DNA of 64,000 nucleotides from Rhodococcus rhodochrous (GCF_014854695.1 NZ_CP027557.1:5248891-5312890), one strand, 5' to 3'. Positions 17,067-29,655 are shown, numbered from the stretch's first letter. Translations and numbers: made by a program. Notes: generated by a model not told the origin, from the letters alone.

Positions 17067-17591
17067 TCAGCGCCGGTCGACGAGCGCCGTGACATCAGGC
17101 GCGTACACGGTCATCCAATGCGGATCCAGGCGGTAGTAGACCACCTCCTCGTCCCAGTCGAACGCGTCCCCGCCGTAGAACGACTGAAGGTAGGCGAGCA
17201 GTTCGGGCCAGTCGTCGGCCGGCTCACCGCCGCACGGGTTGAGAATCTCCACGTGACCGTGCGTGAACACGCCGAGGTCCTCCCCGCGTATGTGCGCCGC
17301 GCTGACTGCGGGACGTGCGGCGAGATGCCGGGCCTTGGCGGCGTTGGGGGCCGTGCCGAAGTACCACTTGCCGTGCAGGAAGTGTCCGTCCACACCGCTG
17401 ATGCGCGGTTCACCGCCGGCGGTGACCGTCGCCAGCGAGAGGACGCACATGCCCGTGAGCACCTCGACGAGCTGCTCGGCCGTGAGGGTCCGCGACGCGT
17501 CGACGATCGACCTCAGATGGGATGTGGACCGGGACAGCGACGTGTCGAGGAGCACCTGGAGTTCGGCGAGTTCGGTGGGGGTTTCGTGCAT
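17067..17591 (-). CDS. PPOX-fold (pyridoxamine 5'-phosphate oxidase-like) protein
   Basis: Flavin/F420-binding split-barrel protein of 174 residues. VLTGMCVLSLATVTAGGEPR and GHFLHGKWYFGTAPNAAKAR are the usual strands of this family, and RGEDLGVFTHGHVEIL follows. An N-terminal helix of about 40 residues precedes the barrel. It converges on the end of the Ter operon, 21 bases apart, and diverges from the DUF418 gene. Cofactor and substrate are not determined by these motifs. Confidence 0.85.
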   Translation of the reverse strand: MHETPTELAELQVLLDTSLSRSTSHLRSIVDASRTLTAEQLVEVLTGMCVLSLATVTAGGEPRISGVDGHFLHGKWYFGTAPNAAKARHLAARPAVSAAHIRGEDLGVFTHGHVEILNPCGGEPADDWPELLAYLQSFYGGDAFDWDEEVVYYRLDPHWMTVYAPDVTALVDRR

Positions 17592-17765
17592 GACTCCATG
17601 CTCACATCACCGAGGCCCACGGGACCCGACAGTTCTTGCTCTGTTCCACCTCGCCGCTCCATGCTCTCGGGGAGACCACCGAGCGCCGGGTCACCCGCAT
17701 GGAGGACCCGCCATCCCCCGGTCGGCCGACGCGCACCGCACCCTCCGCGTCGCATGGTGAGGACC

Positions 17766-18959
17766 ATGACGGTCACCGATCCGACGACGCGACAGCGACG
17801 CATCCTCGCCCTCGACGTGGCCCGGGGAATCGCCATCCTCGGCACCTTCGCCGCCAATGTCTGGATCTTCACCGATCCCGCCGGCATCGTCGGCTATCTC
17901 GCCTCGGTCGGCACCGATCCGTGGCCGCAACGCATCCTCATGCAGCTCACACAGGGGAAGTTCCTCGGGCTACTCACGCTGATGTTCGGGATCGGCCTGG
18001 CCGTGCAGGCGGCCTCCGCACAGCGAGCGGGGCGGCCGTGGCCCGGCGGCTACCGGGTACGCGCCGCCCTGCTCCTCGTCGACGGGCTCGTGCACTACCT
18101 GCTCGTCGCCGAGTTCGACATCCTCATGGGATATGCACTGACGTCCATGCTCGTGTGCGGGCTCGTGATCTCCTCCGGTCGTGTGCGGTTGTGGGTCGCG
18201 GGTGCGGCCGTCGCTGTGCACGCGCTGGCCGTGACCGCGCTCGTCGTGGCGCTCGCCGGTTCACCGCCGAATCCGGAGACCCCCGAGTTGACCACCGCCA
18301 CCTGGTGGGACATGGTCGTCTTCCGCGTGGACAACGCCGCTGCGTTCCGCGCCGAGGTGATCTTCGTGATCCCGATGACGGTCGCGCTGTTCCTGACCGG
18401 TGCCGCACTGTATTCGACCGGTCTGTTCGACAGCAGAGGTGCGGTGCTGCGCCGACGGCTGATGGTGGTCGGCGCGATCGCGGCGCCTCTCGATCTCGCC
18501 GCAGGTCTGTTCGGTGGTGCCGCAGGTGTATTCGCAGCGCGCTACGGCATCGCACCGTTCGTCGCGCTCGGCCTGCTGGCGTGGATCGCCCATTTCTACA
18601 TCGGCAGGTCCACGACCGGCACGGTCGGTACCGCCTGTGAACGCATCGGGCGGACCGCGCTGAGTTGCTACATCCTGCAGAACATCGTCGCGTCGGTGCT
18701 CTGTTACGACTGGGGATTCGGCCTGGCGAAGGCCGTGGACGCCGACATGCGGGTCCCGTTCACGATTGCGGTGTACGTTGCGGTGGGAGCGGTGATGGTG
18801 GTCGGATCCCGGTGGTGGCTCGGCCGATTCCGTCAGGGTCCGGTCGAATGGGCGTGGCGGGCGTCCTACGAGCGGCTGTCGGAACGTCGTCGACGTGTCG
18901 TCCGCTCCCGTTTCGAAGCGCGGCCGAATTCGATTCCGTACTCGCGGATCTTGCGGTAG
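17766..18959 (+). CDS. DUF418-family multipass membrane protein
   Basis: Membrane protein of 397 residues with about ten hydrophobic segments. The start RRILALDVARGIAILGTFAA and the C-terminal ERIGRTALSCYILQNIV then FRQGPVEWAWR block identify the DUF418/YeiB-like family, whose function is unknown (an acyltransferase-3-like fold has been suggested). ATG 17766 follows GTGAGGACC; ATG 17754 in frame is an alternative. Its last 94 bases overlap the convergent regulator gene on the other strand, adding an Arg-rich tail (ERRRRVVRSRF) that may be a recent extension past an original stop. Confidence 0.86.
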   Translation: MTVTDPTTRQRRILALDVARGIAILGTFAANVWIFTDPAGIVGYLASVGTDPWPQRILMQLTQGKFLGLLTLMFGIGLAVQAASAQRAGRPWPGGYRVRAALLLVDGLVHYLLVAEFDILMGYALTSMLVCGLVISSGRVRLWVAGAAVAVHALAVTALVVALAGSPPNPETPELTTATWWDMVVFRVDNAAAFRAEVIFVIPMTVALFLTGAALYSTGLFDSRGAVLRRRLMVVGAIAAPLDLAAGLFGGAAGVFAARYGIAPFVALGLLAWIAHFYIGRSTTGTVGTACERIGRTALSCYILQNIVASVLCYDWGFGLAKAVDADMRVPFTIAVYVAVGAVMVVGSRWWLGRFRQGPVEWAWRASYERLSERRRRVVRSRFEARPNSIPYSRILR

Positions 18960-20701
18960 ATCGTCGCGCGCGACATCCCCAGAGCATGTGCCGCGGCGGC
19001 CTTGTCGCCGTTGTGGAGCGCGAGGGCGTCGACCACCGCGTCGCGTTCGAGCGATTCGATTCTCGTCAGGCGCCGGCGGGTGGCCGACCGGCACTCCGCG
19101 GGCAGATCGTCGAGCTCGATCGTGCCGGACCGTCGGCGCCTGAAGATGTCCTCGAGCACCGTTCGAAGATGTGTCACGTTGCCCTGCCACGACAGTCGCG
19201 CGAGCTGGTTCGCCGCGGCGCGGGACAACGTCAGGTTCTCGGCACCCATCGAATCGAGCAGGAAGCGGGACAGTTCGGGCAGATCGTCGACGTGGTGACG
19301 CAACGGGGGCACCGGCACGGTCTTGGGGAACAACCGCAACAGCGGATGCGTATCGGGCAGGCCGTCGGTCGAATCCATCGTGACCGTCACCCAGGAATCG
19401 TCCGCAATGGAGTTCGACGCCGCATCGAGCAGGAAATCGCTCACCGCATCGAGGGTGTCGCCGTCGAGTCCGTCGACGCGGCGGATCAGCAGATCCGCTC
19501 CCTCGTCCACCGCCGCCGCGATCCGCTCGAGGAGCTCGTCGACGCTCACCGTCGACGCATCCGCCGAGACGAGAAGGCGCCCGCTCCTGGCGTATTCGTG
19601 CACCGCACGGACCAGGGCCGACCTTCCGGAGCCCGGCTCGCCGTCGACGACGATCCACTCGGTCCGCGCGCAGGCGTCGAACACCTCCTCGACGGCGCGC
19701 GTCCACGTGGCGCTCGTACCGACGACGGATCGCAGAACCGGAGCGCCACCGCGACCGGCCGTCCGTGCCCGCCCGCGGCTCACCTGTTCCTTGATGTGCA
19801 CGATCCCGCCTGCGAGCCTGTCGTCGACGAAGGTGGGCCGGTAGGACAACCGTGCGGTGACGCCGCTCGGCAGGTCGGCGAGGAGCGTGAACGGTTCGGA
19901 CCTGCCCCGCGAGTCGCGGGTGCGGTCGATGATGGCCGCCTGGTCACGCGAATCGAACACGCGCTGCGTGAGGTCGTTCATCATGAGCACTTCGTCACCG
20001 ATCGCGATGACCGGCCGGCCCGAATGCTGGCAGGCGAGGTGGTAGTCGCGCAGCAGCGCCCGGTCGAGCTCGCCGGCTTCCTCGAGGATCTGTTCCCGGA
20101 TCCGCTGCGCGACCATCTTCGCGAACGACAGCAGCAGCGCATTGGTGTTCTCCGCCAGGGTGGTCAGGTCCACGGCGCCGAGCACCGCCCCGGTCACCGG
20201 ATGGGTCACCGGAGCGCCCGCACACGAGAACCGGCGTAGACGTCCGTTGTAGTGCTCGTCGCCGCGGATGAGCAGGGGTGCGCCCACCTCGAGGGAGGTG
20301 CCGATGCCGTTCGTGCCGACGCTCGTCTCGGCGTACCGGAACCCGGGGGCGAGATGGACGCTGTCGAGCGCAGCGGCGAGACCGGGGTCTCCGAGGTGCC
20401 GGCGCAGCACGGTTCCGGAGGCGTCGGTGAGGATGAGCGAGACGGGTTCGCTGTCGATCTCCTGGGCCATCGCATCCAGCACCGGCGCCGCAGCGCGGGT
20501 GAGCACGGTGTCCACCGTGTCCGGGTCGACGTAGTCGGCGCCCGGCTGGTCGGCGTCGACGTTCGCCTGCGCCGATCGCAACCACGACACGCGCAGCCAG
20601 TGCCTCATCCGACCGATATCGCCCGGTGCGATCGCACTACCTCCGGCTCCGTCTCGGGATGCTGCGCGTTTCGACGCAGCACCCGGTCTGTCTGCACTCA
20701 C
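18866..20701 (-). CDS. GAF-AAA-Fis transcriptional activator of the propane monooxygenase operon (MimR/AcoR-like)
   Basis: Regulator of 611 residues divergent from prmA. The N-terminal half contains a GAF-type sensor (about 50-200; ETSVGTNGIGTSLEVGAPL, then FSCAGAPVTHPVTGAVLG, typical of AcoR relatives). A central degenerate AAA+ domain has Walker A GEPGSGRS at about residue 354 but no GAFTGA loop, so it is not a sigma-54 activator in the classical sense. The C-terminal Fis helix-turn-helix is GDKAAAAHALGMSRATIYRK. GTG 20701 is preceded by GGGAGATCGAC. Position and architecture match MimR, the activator of mycobacterial mimABCD. Its 3' end overlaps the DUF418 gene by 94 bases. Confidence 0.9.
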   Translation of the reverse strand: MSADRPGAASKRAASRDGAGGSAIAPGDIGRMRHWLRVSWLRSAQANVDADQPGADYVDPDTVDTVLTRAAAPVLDAMAQEIDSEPVSLILTDASGTVLRRHLGDPGLAAALDSVHLAPGFRYAETSVGTNGIGTSLEVGAPLLIRGDEHYNGRLRRFSCAGAPVTHPVTGAVLGAVDLTTLAENTNALLLSFAKMVAQRIREQILEEAGELDRALLRDYHLACQHSGRPVIAIGDEVLMMNDLTQRVFDSRDQAAIIDRTRDSRGRSEPFTLLADLPSGVTARLSYRPTFVDDRLAGGIVHIKEQVSRGRARTAGRGGAPVLRSVVGTSATWTRAVEEVFDACARTEWIVVDGEPGSGRSALVRAVHEYARSGRLLVSADASTVSVDELLERIAAAVDEGADLLIRRVDGLDGDTLDAVSDFLLDAASNSIADDSWVTVTMDSTDGLPDTHPLLRLFPKTVPVPPLRHHVDDLPELSRFLLDSMGAENLTLSRAAANQLARLSWQGNVTHLRTVLEDIFRRRRSGTIELDDLPAECRSATRRRLTRIESLERDAVVDALALHNGDKAAAAHALGMSRATIYRKIREYGIEFGRASKRERTTRRRRSDSRS

Positions 20702-20889
20702 CGTCGATCTCCCGATTGTCGGTCGCGCGGGTCGCTCTTCCGAATGTTTCGAACGCAACTTTAACGCTTCAAACTGTGATCCACGTCTCAGAATGAGACA
20801 GATTGTGTGTTTCTTCCGGGGTTGTATCGACATCACCCCCGATCTCCCGACGGCCGGCGCCAGCCGGCTCCCGATCCAGGAGGCACACA
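20702..20889 (+). promoter_or_regulatory. Divergent promoter/operator region of prm operon and its regulator
   Basis: A 188-base intergenic region. It holds an inverted repeat GTCTCA-GAA-TGAGAC at 20785-20799, a smaller CGAA-TGT-TTCG at 20741-20751, and an unusually AT-rich stretch (AACTTTAACGCTTCAAACTG) at about 20756-20775 that could hold the promoter. AGGAGG at 20878-20883 is the prmA ribosome-binding site. The inverted repeats are candidate activator sites; no confirmed consensus was available to compare. Confidence 0.6.
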
Positions 20890-22518
20890 TTGAGCAGGCA
20901 GAGCCTCACCAAGGCGCATGCGAAGATCACCGAACTGTCGTGGGAACCCACCTTCGCGACACCCGCGACCCGCTTCGGCACCGACTACACCTTCGAGAAG
21001 GCCCCGAAGAAGGATCCGCTCAAGCAGATCATGCGGTCGTACTTCCCGATGGAGGAGGAGAAGGACAACCGCGTCTACGGCGCCATGGACGGCGCCATCC
21101 GCGGCAACATGTTCCGTCAGGTCCAGCAACGCTGGCTCGAATGGCAGAAGTTGTTCCTGTCGATCATCCCGTTCCCCGAGATTTCCGCGGCCCGCGCGAT
21201 GCCCATGGCCATCGACGCCGTGCCCAATCCCGAGATCCACAACGGGCTCGCGGTGCAGATGATCGACGAGGTTCGTCACTCGACGATTCAAATGAACCTC
21301 AAGAAGCTGTACATGAACAACTACATCGACCCGGCCGGCTTCGACATCACGGAGAAGGCGTTCGCGAACAACTACGCGGGCACCATCGGCCGGCAGTTCG
21401 GTGAAGGATTCATCACCGGCGACGCCATCACCGCCGCGAACATCTACCTGACGGTGGTCGCCGAGACCGCCTTCACCAACACGCTTTTCGTCGCGATGCC
21501 CGACGAGGCCGCCGCAAACGGCGACTACCTGCTGCCCACGGTCTTCCACTCCGTGCAGTCGGACGAGTCCCGGCACATCTCCAACGGCTACTCGATCCTG
21601 CTGATGGCCCTCGCCGACGAACGCAACCGCCCGCTCCTCGAACGCGACCTGCGGTACGCGTGGTGGAACAACCACTGCGTCGTCGACGCCGCGATCGGCA
21701 CCTTCATCGAGTACGGCACGAAGGACCGCCGGAAGGACCGCGAATCCTACGCCGAGATGTGGCGACGGTGGATCTACGACGACTACTACCGCAGCTACCT
21801 GCTCCCGCTCGAGAAGTACGGGCTCACCATCCCGCACGATCCCGTCGAGGAGGCGTGGAAGCGCATCACCGAGAAGAGCTACGTGCACGAGGTGGCACGG
21901 TTCTTCGCGACCGGCTGGCCGGTGAACTACTGGCGGATCGACGCGATGACCGACGCCGACTTCGAATGGTTCGAGGAGAAGTATCCCGGCTGGTACTCGA
22001 AGTTCGGCAAGTGGTGGGAGAACTACAACCGTCTCGCCCATCCCGGACGCAACAAGCCGATCGCCTTCGAGGATGTGGGATACCAGTACCCCCACCGGTG
22101 CTGGACGTGCATGGTGCCGTGCCTCGTCCGCGAGGACATGGTGGTCGAGAAGGTCGACGACCAGTGGCGCACCTACTGCTCGGAGCCGTGCTACTGGACC
22201 GACGCGGTCGCCTTCCGCGGCGAGTACGAGGGCCGCGAGACCCCGAACATGGGTCGTCTCACCGGTTTCCGTGAATGGGAGACGCTGCACCACGACAAGG
22301 ATCTCGCCGACATCGTCCAGGACCTCGGTTACGTCCGCGACGACGGGAAGACCCTCATCGGCCAGCCGCACCTCGATCTCGACCCGAAGAAGATGTGGAC
22401 CCTGGACGACGTGCGGGGCAACACCTTCCAGAGCCCGAACGTGCTGCTGAACCAGATGTCGGACGCGGAACGGGAAGCGCACGTCGCGGAGTACCGCGCC
22501 GGTGCCACTCCGCTCTGA
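20890..22518 (+). CDS. prmA: Propane monooxygenase hydroxylase alpha subunit
   Basis: Large subunit of a soluble diiron monooxygenase, 542 residues. The six iron ligands can be placed: E97, E127, H130 (DEVRH), E192, E226 and H229 (DESRH). Each is exactly 17 lower than the MmoX ligands E114, E144, H147, E209, E243 and H246, which strongly confirms an intact active site. A Cys-rich segment ([12 protein letters not shown], then YCSEPCYW) lies at about residues 403-440. The start is TTG 20890 with AGGAGG six bases upstream; the frame extends further without homology. First gene of the operon. Likely oxidises propane at the subterminal carbon; related enzymes also act on acetone, phenol or cyclic ethers. 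Confidence 0.96.
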   Translation: MSRQSLTKAHAKITELSWEPTFATPATRFGTDYTFEKAPKKDPLKQIMRSYFPMEEEKDNRVYGAMDGAIRGNMFRQVQQRWLEWQKLFLSIIPFPEISAARAMPMAIDAVPNPEIHNGLAVQMIDEVRHSTIQMNLKKLYMNNYIDPAGFDITEKAFANNYAGTIGRQFGEGFITGDAITAANIYLTVVAETAFTNTLFVAMPDEAAANGDYLLPTVFHSVQSDESRHISNGYSILLMALADERNRPLLERDLRYAWWNNHCVVDAAIGTFIEYGTKDRRKDRESYAEMWRRWIYDDYYRSYLLPLEKYGLTIPHDPVEEAWKRITEKSYVHEVARFFATGWPVNYWRIDAMTDADFEWFEEKYPGWYSKFGKWWENYNRLAHPGRNKPIAFEDVGYQYPHRCWTCMVPCLVREDMVVEKVDDQWRTYCSEPCYWTDAVAFRGEYEGRETPNMGRLTGFREWETLHHDKDLADIVQDLGYVRDDGKTLIGQPHLDLDPKKMWTLDDVRGNTFQSPNVLLNQMSDAEREAHVAEYRAGATPL

Positions 22519-22529
22519 CACACCCCGGT

Positions 22530-22570
22530 CCGGCCGGCGCGGTCACACCCCCTGCATCCGCGCCGGCCGG
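22530..22570 (+). other. Stable hairpin between prmA and prmB
   Basis: Perfect 13-base-pair stem, CCGGCCGGCGCGG with CCGCGCCGGCCGG, loop of 15 bases, in the 81-base gap after prmA. No T-run follows. Since the downstream genes belong to the same pathway, it may be an attenuator or mRNA-stabilising 3' structure that keeps hydroxylase mRNA in excess. Confidence 0.65.
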
Positions 22571-22599
22571 GTCCCCCTACCGAAGTACAGGAGGTTCCA

Positions 22600-23643
22600 G
22601 TGGCCGACACCCACCGCATCCACTTCGAACCCGTCGACATCGAAATGGACGTCGCCGAGGACGAGAAGATCCTCGACGCGGCCTTCCGGCAGGGCATCCA
22701 CCTGATGCACGGATGTCGTGAGGGGCAATGCTCGGCCTGCAAGTCCTACGTCCTCGACGGCGACATCCAGATGGACCGCTACTCCACCTTCGCCTGCAAC
22801 GACGCCGAGGTCGAGGAGGGATACGTCCTGCTCTGCCGTTCGCATTCGTTCAGCGACTGCACCATCGAACTGCTCAACTTCGACGAGGACGAATTGCTCG
22901 GCGGCGTGCCGATCCAGAACGTCCGGACCGAGGTGGTCTCGATCGAACCGGTTACCCGGGACATCGTCGCGCTCGAGGTCCGGCCGATCGAACCGGAGGT
23001 CTTCGAGTTCAAGGCCGGCCAGTACGCCGATATCACCATCCCCGGAACCGAGGATCACCGGTCGTTCTCCATGGCCACCACCCCGGCGACCACCGATCGG
23101 GTGCAGTTCCTCATCAAGAAGTATCCCGGCGGTGTCTTCTCGGGCCTGCTCGACGACGGTCTGCACGTGGGGGACGAACTGGCACTGACGGGTCCGTACG
23201 GATCGTCGACGCTCAAGGACGGTCACGTGCTGCCGATCGTCTGCATCGGTGGCGGGGCCGGGATGGCGCCCATCCTGTCGCTGTTGCGGCACATGAGCGA
23301 GACCTCCGATCCGCGCCCGGTGCGCTTCTACTACGGTGCCCGCACCGCCGCCGACCTGTTCTACCTCGGCGAGATACGAGAATTCTCGAAAAGCTTACGG
23401 GACTTCGTCTTCGTGCCATGCTTGTCGGAGAGCGCGGACTGCCTTCCCGACGATCTCACCGGGGTGGAGACGGGCATGGTTCCGGACGTGGTCGGTGCGC
23501 ACGAGACCGAACTCCACCGGTGCGAGACGTATCTGTGCGGCCCGCCCCCGATGGTGGACGCCACCCTCGAGCTTCTCGAGAGCAGGAACGTCCCGAAGGA
23601 CCAGATCTTCTACGACAAGTTCACCAGCCCGACCTTCGAGTGA
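22600..23643 (+). CDS. prmB: Propane monooxygenase reductase
   Basis: NADH-dependent electron donor to the hydroxylase, 347 residues. N-terminal plant-type 2Fe-2S ferredoxin domain with Cys39, Cys44, Cys47 and Cys79. It is followed by an FAD domain with the RSFS motif (DHRSFSMATTP, about residues 148-158) and an NAD(P) domain with IGGGAGMAPILSLL. A late CETYLCGPPPMVDA block is typical of the family. The start is GTG, with CAGGAGGTTCCA as a strong ribosome-binding site. Confidence 0.95.
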   Translation: MADTHRIHFEPVDIEMDVAEDEKILDAAFRQGIHLMHGCREGQCSACKSYVLDGDIQMDRYSTFACNDAEVEEGYVLLCRSHSFSDCTIELLNFDEDELLGGVPIQNVRTEVVSIEPVTRDIVALEVRPIEPEVFEFKAGQYADITIPGTEDHRSFSMATTPATTDRVQFLIKKYPGGVFSGLLDDGLHVGDELALTGPYGSSTLKDGHVLPIVCIGGGAGMAPILSLLRHMSETSDPRPVRFYYGARTAADLFYLGEIREFSKSLRDFVFVPCLSESADCLPDDLTGVETGMVPDVVGAHETELHRCETYLCGPPPMVDATLELLESRNVPKDQIFYDKFTSPTFE

Positions 23644-23685
23644 TCGAAGCTCCCCACTTCGTCCCAGCGACAGGAGAATCCACAG

Positions 23686-24792
23686 ATGACCGCCACTGCA
23701 GAGCCCCAGAGGCGCAGTTTCCCGCGCATCGAGTTCACCGATGCCGAGGCCGGCGCACTGGAGTTCCCGAGTTCGAAGAGCCGCACCTACAACTACTACA
23801 AGCCGGCGAAGCTGCGGGCGACGACCTACGAGGACGTCACCGTCGACGTGCAACCCGACCCCGAGCGGCACCTGAGCCAGGGCTGGATCTACGGATTCGG
23901 CAACGGCCCCGGAGGCTACCCGAAGGAATGGACGGTCGCGAAATCATCGGACTGGCACCAGTTCCGGGATCCGAACGAGGAGTGGGACCAGTCGATCTAC
24001 CGCAACAACGCGGCGGTCGTCCGGCAGGTGGACCTGTGCCTGAAGAACGCGAAGCGGGCACGCGCGTACGAGGTGTGGAACACCCCCTGGCTCACGTTCA
24101 TCGCCCGGAACCTCGGTGCGTGGATGCACGCCGAGAACGGTCTCGGTCTGCACGTGTTCACGTCGATCCAGCGGTCGGGACCGACCAACATGATCAACAC
24201 CGCGGTGGCGGTCAACGCGGCACACAAGCTGCGGTTCGCGCAGGACCTGGCGCTGTTCAATCTCGACCTCTCCGAATCCGGTGTGCCGTTCGACGGATCG
24301 GCCCACAAGGAGGTCTGGCAGTCCGCCCCCGAATGGCAGCCCACCCGCGAAGTGGTCGAACGCCTGACGGCGGTGGGCGACTGGTGCGAACTGCTCTTCG
24401 CCACCAACATCGTCTTCGAGCAGCTGGTGGGATCGCTCTTCCGGACCGAGCTGATCATGCAGATCGCCGCCCGCAACGGCGACTACATCACCCCGACGAT
24501 CGTCGGCACCGGTGAACACGACTACGACCGCGACCTCTCGTACACCCGGGCTCTGTACCGAATGCTCACGCGCGACGAGGAATTCGGTGAATCCAACAAG
24601 GAACTGTTCTCGTCGTGGATGAGCACGTGGGTGCCGCGGTGCATCGACGCGGCACGGGCGTTGCAGCCGATCTGGTCGCAGCCGTCCGACAAGGCGATCA
24701 CCTTCGCCTCGAGCCTCGAAACCGCCCAGTCCAAGTTCCGGTCCCTGCTCGAGGAGATCGGCCTGGAAGCACCGAAGGAGTTGGACCAGTGA
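23686..24792 (+). CDS. prmC: Propane monooxygenase hydroxylase beta subunit
   Basis: Small structural subunit of the diiron hydroxylase, 368 residues, same length as known PrmC/MimC. It has the ferritin-like helical fold without diiron ligands; [20 protein letters not shown] near the N-terminus and [12 protein letters not shown] in the middle are family hallmarks. ATG 23686 follows ACAGGAGAATCCAC. It ends in a GTGA overlap with prmD. Confidence 0.94.
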   Translation: MTATAEPQRRSFPRIEFTDAEAGALEFPSSKSRTYNYYKPAKLRATTYEDVTVDVQPDPERHLSQGWIYGFGNGPGGYPKEWTVAKSSDWHQFRDPNEEWDQSIYRNNAAVVRQVDLCLKNAKRARAYEVWNTPWLTFIARNLGAWMHAENGLGLHVFTSIQRSGPTNMINTAVAVNAAHKLRFAQDLALFNLDLSESGVPFDGSAHKEVWQSAPEWQPTREVVERLTAVGDWCELLFATNIVFEQLVGSLFRTELIMQIAARNGDYITPTIVGTGEHDYDRDLSYTRALYRMLTRDEEFGESNKELFSSWMSTWVPRCIDAARALQPIWSQPSDKAITFASSLETAQSKFRSLLEEIGLEAPKELDQ

Positions 24793-25130
24793 GCATGAAT
24801 TTCGGATCCTCCACCGAATTCTCCAACAAGTGCGGAGTGACGCTCATGAACACTCCGATCGGCCGCGTCGTCGCCGACGTCATGGGTGCGAAGGAGGGAG
24901 TGGAACTGACGGAGTACCCGTCGATGATCCGCGTCGACGGCACCAGGTTGCTCGAGTTCGACTACGACGAGCTCACCGAGGCCCTCGGCAGCGAGTTCGA
25001 CGGATCGATCTTCGAGGAGATCAGCTCGACCCACTACGGACGCATGGTGCATCTCGACGACAGGACCATGTTGTTCGCCAGCCCCGAGGACGCCGCCGAG
25101 TACATCGGCTTCGACCTCACCGCGCCCTAG
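24789..25130 (+). CDS. prmD: Propane monooxygenase coupling (effector) protein
   Basis: Cofactor-free regulatory protein of 113 residues, MmoB/DmpM type, that tunes the hydroxylase and electron transfer. [20 protein letters not shown] and the closing [18 protein letters not shown] are conserved. Start is GTG 24789 overlapping the prmC stop; ATG 24795 is an alternative. It lies 15 bases before the amidohydrolase. Confidence 0.93.
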   Translation: MSMNFGSSTEFSNKCGVTLMNTPIGRVVADVMGAKEGVELTEYPSMIRVDGTRLLEFDYDELTEALGSEFDGSIFEEISSTHYGRMVHLDDRTMLFASPEDAAEYIGFDLTAP

Positions 25131-25145
25131 GAATCGAGGTACGAC

Positions 25146-26189
25146 ATGTATTCCAAGAACGACGAGAACTACTTCATCGTCGACGCTCACGTACACATCT
25201 GGGACGCACGGGCTTCCAACCTGAAGAACATCCACGGCCAGCAGTTCATCGACTGCTTCTACGACTACCACAGGAACCTCAGCCCGCAGGAGGAGGTGTG
25301 GGACTTCGACACCTACGCCTACTACGGCAGCGAGAGGTTCATGAAGGACCTGTTCGTCGACGGCTACGTCGACCACGCGATCTTCCAGGCGACGCTGCTG
25401 AGCGAGTTCTACAAGACCGGCTTCGGGCAGACCGAGGAGTGCCTCGCCCTCACCCGCAAGCATCCGGGCAAGCTCACCTACAACCACGCCTACGATCCGC
25501 GTCACGAGGAGGCCGGCCTCGAACAGTTGCGGCGCGACGCGGAAAGCATGAACCTGCAGGGCGTCAAGCTCTACACGGCCGAATGGTTCGGCGACTCCCG
25601 CGGATACAAGCTCGACGACAAGTGGTCGCGCCGTTATCTCGAGGAATGTATCGAGCTGGGCATCAAGAACATCCACGTGCACAAGGGCCCGACCATCAGG
25701 CCGCTCGACCGTGATGCCTTCGATGTCGCCGACATCGACAAGGTTGCCACCGACTACACCGACCTGCGGTTCGTCGTCGAGCACGTCGGACTGCCCCGCC
25801 TCGAGGACTTCTGCTGGATCGCGACGCAGGAATCCAACGTGTACGGCGGTCTGGCCGTGGCGATCCCGTTCATCCACACCCGCCCGCGCTATTTCGCGCA
25901 GATCATCGGCGAGCTGATGTACTGGATCGGCGAGGACAAGATCCTGTTCTCGAGCGACTACGCGCTGTGGACACCACGCTGGCTGATCGAGAAGTTCGTG
26001 GACTTCCAGATCCCCGAGGACATGACCGAATACGCACCGCTGACCACCGACCAGAAGAAGAAGATCCTCGGACTCAACGCGGCGGCGCTGTACGACATCG
26101 ATGTGCCCGCGGAGTTGCGGCTTCCCGAACCGGCCGGACAGGAAGGGGTCGAGGTCGCCGCGGGAGCGCAGGAAGCGGTGTCGTCATGA
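25146..26189 (+). CDS. Amidohydrolase (amidohydrolase_2 family) of the prm operon
   Basis: Metal-dependent TIM-barrel hydrolase or decarboxylase, 347 residues. N-terminal metal motif VDAHVHIW (H15 and H17), later GVKLYTAEW, KNIHVHKGPTIRPL, FVVEHVGLPRL and the terminal metal-ligand block ILFSSDYALWTP. A gene of this type follows prmD/mimD in rhodococci and mycobacteria. It is not a monooxygenase subunit and its reaction in propane metabolism has not been clear; it might act on an intermediate or aid enzyme maturation. It overlaps the DUF59 gene by four bases (ATGA). Confidence 0.9.
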   Translation: MYSKNDENYFIVDAHVHIWDARASNLKNIHGQQFIDCFYDYHRNLSPQEEVWDFDTYAYYGSERFMKDLFVDGYVDHAIFQATLLSEFYKTGFGQTEECLALTRKHPGKLTYNHAYDPRHEEAGLEQLRRDAESMNLQGVKLYTAEWFGDSRGYKLDDKWSRRYLEECIELGIKNIHVHKGPTIRPLDRDAFDVADIDKVATDYTDLRFVVEHVGLPRLEDFCWIATQESNVYGGLAVAIPFIHTRPRYFAQIIGELMYWIGEDKILFSSDYALWTPRWLIEKFVDFQIPEDMTEYAPLTTDQKKKILGLNAAALYDIDVPAELRLPEPAGQEGVEVAAGAQEAVSS

Positions 26190-26937
26190 CGGTCGGACCG
26201 GTGACGGCCGACGACGTCCTGCGGGCGTTGTCGGACGTCACCGACCCCGAACTGGACGAGCCCATCACCGATCTCGGGTTCGTCCGGTCGGTGGTCCTCG
26301 ACGACGAGGGCGTCACCGTCCACTTGCGTCTTCCCACGGCCTTCTGCTCACCCAACTTCGCGTACCTGATGGCCTCGGACGCGCAGGACGTGCTCGAGGC
26401 CGTCGAAGGGATCGGGCAGGTGCGGGTGCTGCTCGACGACCACCACGACAGCCACAAGATCAACACCGGATTGGCGGCGAACGCCGGCTACCGCGGCACC
26501 TTCGGGGTCGAGGCCGTCGACAGCCTCGAGGATCTGCGGCACACCTTCCTGCGCAAGGCCCATCTCGCGGCGCTCGAACGCTGCGTCGAGGCGCTGCTCC
26601 GCACCACCGAGCTCACTCTCGACGACCTGCCGTCGCTCACCCTGAGCGACATCCCGCCCGGCCGGTACCGGTCGGCCCTGATCCGGCGACGCCTGGCGCT
26701 CGGCCTGACGCTGTGTCCTGCGGGACGGGTCTTCGTCGACGACGACGGCAGAACGATTCCGGCCGAGAAGATTCCGATGCGACTGCGGTTCGCGAAGTCC
26801 GTGCGCATCTCCATGGAGGGCAACTCCCACTTCTGCCGGGGACTGCTCGCCACCCGCTACGCCGACGACGACGGGACCGCCGGCCCGCGGATCGTCGACG
26901 CCAGATCCACCTCGTCCGTTCCAGTCAGGAGGGTGTC

Positions 26938-26941
<4 letters not shown>
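26186..26941 (+). CDS. DUF59 (MIP18-type iron-sulfur assembly) domain protein
   Basis: Protein of 251 residues. The first about 90 residues are a DUF59/MIP18 domain: DVLRALSDVTDPELDEPITD, LGFVRSVVLDDEGVTVHLRL, then PTAFCSPNFAYLM with the conserved Cys. The remaining 160 residues are an extension of unknown fold. ATGA overlaps tie it to both neighbours. DUF59 proteins help assemble iron-sulfur or diiron-type cofactors, so a role in loading iron into the hydroxylase or cluster of the reductase is reasonable; this is inferred from the operon. Confidence 0.87.
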
Positions 26942-29644
<2,703 letters not shown>

Positions 29645-29655
29645 CCGGAGGCGAG

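Noticed and set aside
20833..22521. 562-codon minus-strand ORF covering all of prmA
   Set aside because: Shadow frame of a well-identified gene; Val/Asp/Leu-rich sequence with no motif.
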